Source: DASUPK01 sp963774305
GTDB taxonomy: Bacteria > Actinomycetota > Thermoleophilia > Solirubrobacterales > 70-9
Direction: 5' to 3'
NCBI GenBank assembly: GCA_963774305.1
Contig: CAVZEM010000008.1
Span: 62,001 to 126,000 of the forward strand
Length of the DNA: 64,000 bases
Positions within the stretch are counted from its first letter, which is position 1, and each line of letters opens with the position of its first letter. Positions 7,926 through 14,627 of this stretch are shown here, piece after piece. A model generated the notes under the pieces. The model did not search any database. It saw nothing but the letters and a program-made list of their open reading frames with translations, and was not told the DNA's origin. A program made the position numbers and the translations under genes.

Positions 7926-9011
7926 ATGAAGTTTGCCGGCGTCGGATGTCCGCCAGAATGCCTGCCCGTGGTCCTCGACGAGCTCCGGCATCCGATCGTC
8001 CTGGCGCCGCTCGCCGGCGGTGCCTCGACCCCAGAGTTGACCGCAGCGGTCAGCGAGGCGGGCGGGTTCGGCTTCCTCGCCTCCGGCTACCTGGCGCCCG
8101 AGGCCCTGGAGGAGCGCATCTCTCGGGTCCGCGAGCTCACCAACGCCCCATTCGGCGTGAACCTGTTCGTCCCGGGTGACCCTCATGCTGAAACGCCGGG
8201 CCTTGATGACTATCTGGACCGGGTCGCCCAGGACGCGAGCCGCCACGGCGCCGAGCTCGGGGATGCGAAATACGACGACGATTCCTACCCGGAGAAGCTC
8301 GAGCTGGTGGCCGAAACCAGGCCGGCGGCGGTCTCGTTCACCTTTGGCTGCCCGGACCCGGACCGCATCGCGGCCCTCAAGCAGTCGGGCATCGAGGTGT
8401 GGGTGACCGCCACCAACCCGGAGGAGGCGAAATCGGCCTCGAGGGCGGGTGCGGATGCGCTGGTGCTCCAGGGCGCGGAGGCGGGCGGACACCGCGCCTC
8501 CTTCACGGACACGGACGAGGAGCCGCTCAGCACGCTGGTGCTGCTCCGTCTGGTTGCCCGGCGGACCCAGCTTCGGATGATCGCAACCGGTGGGTTGACG
8601 GACGGGCCCGCGGTAGCCGCGGCCCTTGCGGCAGGCGCCGCAGCCGCCCAGCTCGGCACCGCGTTCCTGCTGGCGGATGAGGCGGGCACGGGATCCGCCT
8701 ACCGCGACGCGCTCCTCTCGCGGTCCCCAACGGCGCTGACGCGCGCGTTCAGCGGCCGGCGGGCACGCGGGATCGTCAATCAGTTCATACGCGAGCATTC
8801 CGGGGAGGCGCCGTCCGCCTATCCGCATATCCACCATGCGACCTCCCCAATGCGAGCCGCGGCCCGCAAGCGGGGCGACGCCGACGGATTCAACCTCTGG
8901 GCTGGGCAGGCCCATCTGCTCGCGCCGAGCGGGCCGGCCGCCGAGATACTTCGGGAGATCAGCGAGGGCGCGCGACAGGCTTTGGAGGCAGCCGCGAACA
9001 GAGCCCTCTGA
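7926..9011 (+). CDS. Nitronate monooxygenase (FMN-dependent TIM barrel)
   Basis: The protein has the family's N-terminal PIVLAPLAGGASTPEL, GGFGFLASGYL and FGVNLFVPG. The key motif is GADALVLQGAEAGGHRAS, whose His is the catalytic base, followed by the FMN-phosphate loop MIATGGLTDG and GAAAAQLGTAFLLADE. It oxidises nitronates such as propionate-3-nitronate with oxygen, a detoxification role. At 361 residues it is of normal length. It diverges from the YbdK-type gene with only 14 bp between starts; a GTG at 7968 is an alternative start that would leave more room. Confidence 0.87.
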   Translation: MKFAGVGCPPECLPVVLDELRHPIVLAPLAGGASTPELTAAVSEAGGFGFLASGYLAPEALEERISRVRELTNAPFGVNLFVPGDPHAETPGLDDYLDRVAQDASRHGAELGDAKYDDDSYPEKLELVAETRPAAVSFTFGCPDPDRIAALKQSGIEVWVTATNPEEAKSASRAGADALVLQGAEAGGHRASFTDTDEEPLSTLVLLRLVARRTQLRMIATGGLTDGPAVAAALAAGAAAAQLGTAFLLADEAGTGSAYRDALLSRSPTALTRAFSGRRARGIVNQFIREHSGEAPSAYPHIHHATSPMRAAARKRGDADGFNLWAGQAHLLAPSGPAAEILREISEGARQALEAAANRAL

Positions 9012-9057
9012 TCGGCAATACTGGCTGTCAAGGCCCAACTCAGGAGGAATCGAGAAG

Positions 9058-9978
9058 ATGGAAGTCAAGTCGATCACCGAGCAGAAGTCACTGCTCGCAA
9101 CGCTCTCGCCCGGCAAGCGCACCCGGCTTCGCCGGCTGCTCTTCGAATTCGGTCCCGGCAACGGAACGCTGATGCTGCTCCCGATCGACCAGGGGATCGA
9201 GCACGGCCCTCGCGACTTCTTCCCCAACCCGGCTTCGAAGGACCCCGAGTACCAGTTCAGCCTCGCCGCCGAGGCCGGCTACTCCGCCCTCGCCTGCCAG
9301 ATCGGGCTCGCCACCCGCTACTACCCCGACTACGCGGGCCAGGTGCCGCTGATCCTGAAGGTCAACGGCAAGACCGATATCCCGTCGTCGGACGAGGCGT
9401 TCTCACCGACCAACGCGTCCGTCGAGGACGCGGTCAGGCTCGGCGCCGACGCCGTCGGCTACACGCTCTACGTCGGGTCCCCCCGGCAGGACGTCGACCT
9501 GCACCAGCTCAAGGGCGTCCGCGAGGACTGTGAGCGCTACGGCATGCCGCTGGTGGTCTGGGCCTACCCGCGCGGCCGCGACATCGACAAGAAGGGCGGC
9601 CAGGTCTCCTTCTACGCGATCGACTACGCCGCGCGCATGGCGATGGAGATGGGCGCCGACGTCGTCAAGCTCAACTTCCCCAAGTTCGATCCGGAGAAGG
9701 ACAAGGACCAGCCCGCCCCATACAACGAGATGGACGTGACGCCCGAGGAGGCCGTCCGGCACATCGTCGAGTCGGCCGGTCGCAGCCTGGTGGTGCTCTC
9801 CGGCGGGTCGAAGACGGACGACGAGACCGTCCTCAATCACACGAAGACGATCATGGAGGCGGGCGGCTCCGGCGTGATCTTCGGCCGCAACGTCTGGCAG
9901 CGCGAGAAGAGCCAGGCGTTGGAGATCATCGGCCAGATCAAGGAGACCCTGCTCTCCAACGCTCGCCGCATTCCGTAG
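9058..9978 (+). CDS. Class I fructose-bisphosphate aldolase (archaeal/DhnA type)
   Basis: The 306-residue protein matches the DhnA/FbaB-like class I aldolases: LLPIDQGIEHGPRDF near the start, YVGSPRQDVDL, VVWAYPRGRDIDKKGG, ADVVKLNFPKFD with the Schiff-base lysine, and LVVLSGGSKTDDE plus GVIFGRNVWQRE for the phosphate-binding loops. It splits fructose-1,6-bisphosphate into dihydroxyacetone phosphate and glyceraldehyde-3-phosphate. The ATG at 9058 is preceded by CAGGAGGAA at good spacing, so the longer upstream reading is not used. Its stop codon TAG is the first triplet of dispersed repeat copy A. Confidence 0.92.
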   Translation: MEVKSITEQKSLLATLSPGKRTRLRRLLFEFGPGNGTLMLLPIDQGIEHGPRDFFPNPASKDPEYQFSLAAEAGYSALACQIGLATRYYPDYAGQVPLILKVNGKTDIPSSDEAFSPTNASVEDAVRLGADAVGYTLYVGSPRQDVDLHQLKGVREDCERYGMPLVVWAYPRGRDIDKKGGQVSFYAIDYAARMAMEMGADVVKLNFPKFDPEKDKDQPAPYNEMDVTPEEAVRHIVESAGRSLVVLSGGSKTDDETVLNHTKTIMEAGGSGVIFGRNVWQREKSQALEIIGQIKETLLSNARRIP

Positions 9979-10080
9979 CGGCCACCAGGCCGCCCTCCTC
10001 CGGAGCGTAGGGCGAAGCCCGAAGCGACTTACGATGGGCGGCCGCTTGTGACCGCGATCTGATGGCGGAAGCCGCATAAC
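9976..10080 (+). repeat. Dispersed 3'-end repeat, copy A
   Basis: This copy begins with the aldolase stop codon TAG and runs TAGCGGCCACCAGGCCGC ... GGGCGAAGCCC ... AGCGACTTA ... GGGCGGCCGCTTGTGACCGC ... GGCGGAAGCC. It contains several nested inverted repeats. Five more copies are in the window (35057, 41386, 43420, 44778, 61850). Confidence 0.85.
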
Positions 10081-10106
10081 CGGGAGAGGTCGGGGCTCAA
10101 CGAGGC

Positions 10107-10649
10107 ATGAGCCGGCGTCGCCATGGCCTCTGGTCTCCGCTGCTGGTCGCAGGCGTCCTGGTCGCTCTCTCGCTCTCGCGGTGCGGGATGAGTGGCGGCG
10201 GCTCCGCGGAGCCGTCCGGGCCCCTGAGCGCCCGCGTCACCCATGTCGTCGACGGCGACACCATCGACGTCCGGCTCTCGGACGGGAGCGAGGAGACGGT
10301 CCGCTACATCGGCATCGACACGCCGGAGACGGTCAAGCCCGGCACGCCCGTCCAGTGCGGCGGGCCCCGGGCGCACGAGGTCAACGACCGGCTGGTCTAC
10401 GGAAAGACGGTGACCCTCCGCTTCGACGCCGAGCGGCGCGACGTCTACGGGCGCCTGCTCGCCTACGTGTATCTCCCGCCCAGCCGGCCGGGAGGGCGCC
10501 GGCTGTTCGTCAATGCCGAGCTGGCCCGACGGGGGCTGGCCCGGACGCTGACGATCCCGCCCAACGACTCCTTCGCGCCCCTCTTCGCCCGGCTCGCGCA
10601 CCGCGCGGGCGTGCTTGGGCGCGGCTTCTGGGGAAGCTGCCCTCTATAG
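10107..10649 (+). CDS. Secreted thermonuclease-family (SNase-like) nuclease
   Basis: After a basic start and hydrophobic signal segment (LWSPLLVAGVLVALSLS), possibly a lipoprotein signal (SLSRC), comes one staphylococcal-nuclease domain. It has VTHVVDGDTIDVRL, the catalytic RYIGIDTPETV (Arg and Glu), and ERRDVYGRLLAYVYL with the second arginine. These enzymes hydrolyse DNA and RNA with calcium. The 180-residue length is usual. It probably acts outside the membrane. Confidence 0.85.
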   Translation: MSRRRHGLWSPLLVAGVLVALSLSRCGMSGGGSAEPSGPLSARVTHVVDGDTIDVRLSDGSEETVRYIGIDTPETVKPGTPVQCGGPRAHEVNDRLVYGKTVTLRFDAERRDVYGRLLAYVYLPPSRPGGRRLFVNAELARRGLARTLTIPPNDSFAPLFARLAHRAGVLGRGFWGSCPL

Positions 10650-10747
10650 TCGAAGGCGGCCCGCGAAGGGTGGCGGCCAGGCTTGTGCGGCTTGGCTCAT
10701 GCAAGATGCTTTGCTAGCTTGCACGACCGCCCTGGGGGGCATTTGCG

Positions 10748-10999
10748 ATGACTCAGATGCGTATGCGACAGAGCATGGCTCAGATCGAGCTGGCGTTCGA
10801 GCAGGAGATGGCGCTCGAGCGACGCCGGCGCGACCAGCTGCGCAAGCGCGCGGTCAACCGCTCGCGCGCCCGTCGCATCACGCGCAACGAGTCGCGCGGC
10901 AAGGTCCGGTTCAGCGTCCTGCTCGTCTGCCTGACGATCACGGTCGTGACCGTGGTCGTCGTGATGTTCGAGACGCTGGCCTGGTTGATGGGCGGCTAG
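10748..10999 (+). CDS. Small basic protein with one C-terminal membrane helix
   Basis: The 83-residue product has a charged helical N-terminus (QIELAFEQEMALERRRRDQLRKRAV), an Arg-rich stretch (NRSRARRITRNESRGK), then one clear transmembrane helix (FSVLLVCLTITVVTVVVVMF). It should be a membrane-anchored protein with a cytoplasmic basic, coiled-coil-like part. The family is not recognised. The start lies after a GGGGGG-containing stretch that may serve as ribosome site. Confidence 0.6.
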   Translation: MTQMRMRQSMAQIELAFEQEMALERRRRDQLRKRAVNRSRARRITRNESRGKVRFSVLLVCLTITVVTVVVVMFETLAWLMGG

Positions 11000-11051
11000 C
11001 GGACGCTGCGCCAAGATCGGGCCACGACCGGATAGCGCGGCCGGGTGGCAG

Positions 11052-11297
11052 CTACCGCCGGCTCAGCCGCTGCAGCGCGTTGGCGACCGCCTCATTGGTG
11101 CCGCCGTCATCGTCGCCACCGGTGCTGTCCGCGTTCTCGCTCTCGATCCGGTCGTAGACCTCGTTCCTGAAGATCGAGACATCGCGGGGTGCGGTGATTC
11201 CCAGCCGCACCTTCTCGCCGGCCACCGAGAGAACCTGTACCTCGACGCCATCGCCAATCATGATGCTCTGGCCCGGCTTCCGTGTCAGCACCAGCAT
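11052..11297 (-). CDS. csrA: Carbon storage regulator CsrA
   Basis: Residues 1-50 are classic CsrA: MLVLTRKPGQSIMIGDGVEVQVLSV, then VRLGITAPRDVSIFRNEVYDRI, including the RNA-contact residues near L4 and R45 equivalents. CsrA dimers bind GGA motifs in mRNA leaders and control translation. A 30-residue acidic tail (DSTGGDDDGGTNEAV...) follows the usual domain. AGGAGG lies 6 bases before the ATG. CsrA is not usual in actinobacteria; no fliW or flagellar gene is in the window, so its partner or antagonist is unknown. Confidence 0.92.
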   Translation of the reverse strand: MLVLTRKPGQSIMIGDGVEVQVLSVAGEKVRLGITAPRDVSIFRNEVYDRIESENADSTGGDDDGGTNEAVANALQRLSRR

Positions 11298-11430
11298 CGT
11301 TGCCTCCTATGAGTCGTTTCCCACCCCCCAGGCAGCGACCCTATGTCGACTACCGAGAAGTAAGTAGCGTACACGGTTCTGCCCTGCCTGCCAAGGCATG
11401 AGTTCCGAATCATCTAGAGTCCGCCGACCG

Positions 11431-11964
11431 ATGGCCCGCAAGTCCCTGCGACCACAACTGAACCAGATTCGCGCCTGGGTGCGCCAGGGGCGCACCGACG
11501 CCTGGATCGCCCATCAGCTCGGCGTGCCCGCCTCGCAGCTGCGCGACTTCCGCAGCCGCCACGGCCTCAACATCGAGGGCGAGGAACCCGCCAGCGACGT
11601 CGATCTCAGGGACGAGATCGAGGCCGAGATCGAGGCGGAGCTCGGGGAACCCGAGCCCGAGGAGGAAGAGGGCGCCACCGACGAGGGCGAGGGGGACGGC
11701 GAGGCGGACGACGACTCCGATGGTGAGGGCGACGAGGGCGCCGGAGGACGACGGCGGCGCAGGCGACGCCGCGGTCGTCGCGGACGCGGTCGGAAGCGGC
11801 CGCTGGAGGCGACCTTCGACCAGGGCGAGGAGGAGGGCTACGGGATCTGGCTCGACCCCTCCATCAAGGACGACCCGACGTACACGGAGCACTGGCAGGG
11901 GAAGAAGGCCCTGCGGGTGACGATCGAGCCCGAGCGGATCGTGCTCGAGCGGGTCGAGGACTGA
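11431..11964 (+). CDS. Putative helix-turn-helix protein with acidic and Arg-rich middle
   Basis: The 177-residue protein starts MARKSLRPQLNQIRAWVRQG; residues about 8-45 (RTDAWIAHQLGVPASQLRDFRSRHGL) look like a helix-turn-helix. A strongly acidic run (EPEPEEEEGATDEGEGDGEA) and an Arg-rich run (GGRRRRRRRRGRRGRGRKR) follow, then a conserved-looking C-terminus (YGIWLDPSIKDDPTYTEHW, ALRVTIEPERIVL). The combination suggests a nucleic-acid-binding protein, but the function is unknown. The ATG at 11431 is preferred over 11398 because the added residues look non-coding. Confidence 0.6.
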   Translation: MARKSLRPQLNQIRAWVRQGRTDAWIAHQLGVPASQLRDFRSRHGLNIEGEEPASDVDLRDEIEAEIEAELGEPEPEEEEGATDEGEGDGEADDDSDGEGDEGAGGRRRRRRRRGRRGRGRKRPLEATFDQGEEEGYGIWLDPSIKDDPTYTEHWQGKKALRVTIEPERIVLERVED

Positions 11965-11973
11965 GGCTGCTGG

Positions 11974-12051
11974 GCCGCGGGTCCTGTCGCCGAAATTGAT
12001 CGACACGCGCAAGAGCGCGTGTCGAAAGTCAATTTCGGCGCCACCCGCGGC
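11974..12051. terminator. Large nested inverted repeat between convergent genes
   Basis: The outer arms are GCCGCGGGT (11974-11982) and ACCCGCGGC (12043-12051). The inner arms are GCCGAAATTGA plus TCGACACGCGC on the left and their complement on the right (11989-12039), with a short loop. The whole 78 bp can fold into one long hairpin. It lies 10 bp after the stop of the HTH gene and just before the end of the convergent small gene, so a bidirectional terminator is likely. No T-run is present. A small mobile palindrome is the alternative. Confidence 0.6.
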
Positions 12052-12058
12052 AGACACC

Positions 12059-12396
12059 TCAGTCCTGTTCGCTCTGACCCGGCCGCCCGAGTAATCCCTC
12101 GCGCCGCGCAGGTAGAGGAAGAAGGCTCCGTCCACGATCGCCTGCGGGTCCAGGTCCACTGCCGCCATCGGGGCGGCTCGGCGGGCCGCTTCGAGACACC
12201 AGTCGGTGCCGCGGCCGTAGAGGTCCGCCAGCTCCTGGGCTGAGAAGGTCGGGCCGATGCGGCGGCGGAGCTCGTCCCGGATCGCGTCCACGGCGCGGCG
12301 GGCGTTGCGTGCCGCCCGCGGGTCGGAGTCCAGCTCTCGAAGCCGTCTGGCCCCCTCCTCCCATTGGAAGAGGGCGTTGTCGAGCGGATAGGCCAC
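12059..12396 (-). CDS. Small conserved hypothetical protein after the glycosyltransferase array (3' end frameshifted)
   Basis: Read from a GTG at 12396, 2 bp after the last membrane-protein gene, the product begins VAYPLDNALFQWEEGARRL. It continues with a helical region (AIRDELRRRIGPTFSAQELADLYGRGTDW) and FFLYLRGARDYSGG, a coherent protein-like sequence whose family I cannot name. In the sequence as given the frame then stays open far past the palindrome and antisense to the HTH gene, which is implausible. One extra G in the GGG near 12080 would give the ending RGQSEQD and the TGA at 12059-12061. I therefore annotate the gene to 12059. Confidence 0.55.
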
Positions 12397-12398
12397 CT

Positions 12399-14627
12399 CT
12401 ACTTGGTAGCAGGCGGCAGCTTCTTGGAACCGGGAGGCGCGGCGCAGGTCAGCGGATCGAGCGGCCCGGTGATCTTCCAGACGTCGACCAGGCCGGCGCC
12501 GGCGATGTGCTGGATGTTCCCGGCGCGGGAAATCCAGTTGCGCTGCACCGGCGCCGTGTCCGCGGCGGGGTTGTCCTGGTGGAAGGTCGGGGTGGTGACG
12601 ACGTAGTCGTAGTCCCCGTCGTTGAGCGCACCGATCCACTCCGGGCACTCCGGGATCTCGTTGAACGAGCCGCGGGGGCCGTGCTGGCCGATGTAGGTGA
12701 CGGTGTTGCTCGAGTCGCCGCCCCAGAGCGGGTACTGGAAGAGCGCGCCCATCGTCCCGGAGAGGGCGATCCGCAGGCCGCGGGTGCCGTTCGCCCAGTC
12801 ATAGGCGGCGCCCAGGCCCTGCTGTAGCTCGATCGCGGGCTGCTCGGCCTTCGGGTAGTCGGGCGCCGTCGAGGAGTAGCGCTCGTCCAGGTAGTGGGTC
12901 TGGGCCATGCGGCCGAGGACCGCGAGGACGATCAGCGCGGCCAGACCGATTCCGGCGAGCGGCACTGGCGCCAAGCCCCGGCGCGAGAGGAAGACGAGCA
13001 GCAGCGGCAGGGCGATGACGGCAAGCGCCAGCGCCGACGGTGCCGGGGATGCGTCCGGTGTCGATCGCTCCGATCGCTCCGGCGCTGACCAGGACGAGGA
13101 CCGCGAAGAGGTCAGAGGCCGAGTGCCAGAGCCGCGCCGGGTGCCGAGCCCCAGACCCGCTGCTCTCCGGCGAAGCGGCGGCGGGATCGCCAGCAGGGTC
13201 AGGGCGAGCACCAGCCCAGGCGCCAGGTAGCGAATGTTGAGCCGGAACCCGATCGGCATGCCCTCGGGCCCCGAGGCGCCGAGCGGGGTGAGCAGATAGG
13301 CGACCGCCGCCAGCAGCGCCACCACGGCGAGCATCCGCTCCATGCGGCCGCCGCGCCAGAGCACGAGCAGCACGGCAATGACGGCGAGCGCCAGGTAGGC
13401 GGGCCAGAGCTCCCCGAGTCGCTCGTGCAGCGCGGGGGTGAAGTAGCGCCCCCAGACGCTGGTGTCGGTCGCGTAGTGGGCGATCGAGTAGGGATGGCGG
13501 CCCTGCAGGGCCTCGGCGTGGTGGATCGGCCCGATGTCCTGCCAGGGGAAGGGGTTGCCCGAGACGATCAGGTTGCGGACGTACCAGTAGCCGCCACCGA
13601 CGACCATCGCCCCGATCCACGCGGCAGCCGCGCGCAGGCGGTAGCCGGCGCCGCTGATCCAGATGACGCCTACGGTCAGCGCGAGGACGGGTGGGACGAC
13701 CGTCAGCTTGGTCCCGAGGGCCAGTCCCGCCGCCAATCCCGCCACCAGCAGCGCCCCCGAGGGCGGGCCCGACGAAGTGGATGGGTCGGCGGAGCCCGGA
13801 CGCTCGGGCCAGCGGGTGTTGAGGAGCACCGCCACGGACGCGAGGAAGAGCGCAATCGCCACGACGTCGTTGTTGGCGTTGCCCGGCTGCCGCGAGAAGA
13901 GGAGGTTGGCGGCCATCACCGAGGCCACTGCGGCGAGGCCGATCGGGCCCGTCCCGTAGGGCCGGCCGATGCAGTAGCCCGCGAACAGGGCGAGGCCGAG
14001 CCATGCCATGTTCATCAGCGGCGAGAGGAAGTCGTTGCCGAACAGCAGGAGGCCGCCCGCATGGAGCAGCTCGGAGACCTGCGGGTAGAACCAGTTCAGG
14101 TAGAGCGGATCGGTGTAGAGCAGGCCGGTGACCGACCCGGTGCCGGCGATGTGCGCGGCGAGGGGCAGGTGGTACCAGAGCGAGTCGCCGCCGTAGATCC
14201 CTCGGTCGAGCGCAAGCAGCGTCGGGCCCGCCCACTGCGCGGCGACGATCAGTGCCAGCGCGATCCCCACTCCCAGCTCGATCCGCCCGACCGCGGGGGC
14301 CGGCCGGAGATCGGTCTCCCTGCCCTTCCCCCACTGGGCGACGCGGGCTCCGGCCCGGATCAACATCGGCTCCAGCCGCAGCGCACCGCCGCCGACGATC
14401 AGCGAGGCGGCGACGAGCAGGACCCCGTCCAGCAGGCCGAACAGCCCGAGCAGCTCCGCGATGACGACGAGGATGCCGATCGCCAGGACCGTGTCGGCCA
14501 GCAGGGCCGGCGTTCCGCTCCAGCCCTGGAGTCCGGCGCGCCGTGCCGTCCTGCCGGCGATCGCCATCGAGAGGACGACGGCCAGCAGGCCGATCACGCC
14601 GAGGATGTAGTCGCCCGCGCTGCTCAC
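12399..14627 (-). CDS. GT-C-like multi-pass membrane glycosyltransferase, array member 4
   Basis: This 742-residue protein has about a dozen membrane helices. An early outside loop carries GGDSLWYHLPLAAHIAGTG, typical of the acidic catalytic loop of GT-C (PMT/ArnT-like) transferases, then LYLNWFYPQVSELLHAGG, GNPFPWQDIGPI and LTPLGASGPEGMP. It ends with a soluble domain containing LNDGDYDYVVTTP and ITGPLDPLTCA. All these blocks recur in the three upstream genes. GT-C enzymes take sugars from polyprenyl-phosphate carriers; the acceptor here is unknown. Its start overlaps the upstream gene's stop by 4 bp. Confidence 0.75.
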   Translation of the reverse strand: MSSAGDYILGVIGLLAVVLSMAIAGRTARRAGLQGWSGTPALLADTVLAIGILVVIAELLGLFGLLDGVLLVAASLIVGGGALRLEPMLIRAGARVAQWGKGRETDLRPAPAVGRIELGVGIALALIVAAQWAGPTLLALDRGIYGGDSLWYHLPLAAHIAGTGSVTGLLYTDPLYLNWFYPQVSELLHAGGLLLFGNDFLSPLMNMAWLGLALFAGYCIGRPYGTGPIGLAAVASVMAANLLFSRQPGNANNDVVAIALFLASVAVLLNTRWPERPGSADPSTSSGPPSGALLVAGLAAGLALGTKLTVVPPVLALTVGVIWISGAGYRLRAAAAWIGAMVVGGGYWYVRNLIVSGNPFPWQDIGPIHHAEALQGRHPYSIAHYATDTSVWGRYFTPALHERLGELWPAYLALAVIAVLLVLWRGGRMERMLAVVALLAAVAYLLTPLGASGPEGMPIGFRLNIRYLAPGLVLALTLLAIPPPLRRRAAGLGLGTRRGSGTRPLTSSRSSSWSAPERSERSTPDASPAPSALALAVIALPLLLVFLSRRGLAPVPLAGIGLAALIVLAVLGRMAQTHYLDERYSSTAPDYPKAEQPAIELQQGLGAAYDWANGTRGLRIALSGTMGALFQYPLWGGDSSNTVTYIGQHGPRGSFNEIPECPEWIGALNDGDYDYVVTTPTFHQDNPAADTAPVQRNWISRAGNIQHIAGAGLVDVWKITGPLDPLTCAAPPGSKKLPPATK

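Noticed and set aside
11410..12396. Long open frame continuing the small gene past 12059
   Set aside because: It crosses a 78-bp palindrome and runs antisense to a well-supported gene; a single-base error explains the missing stop better.
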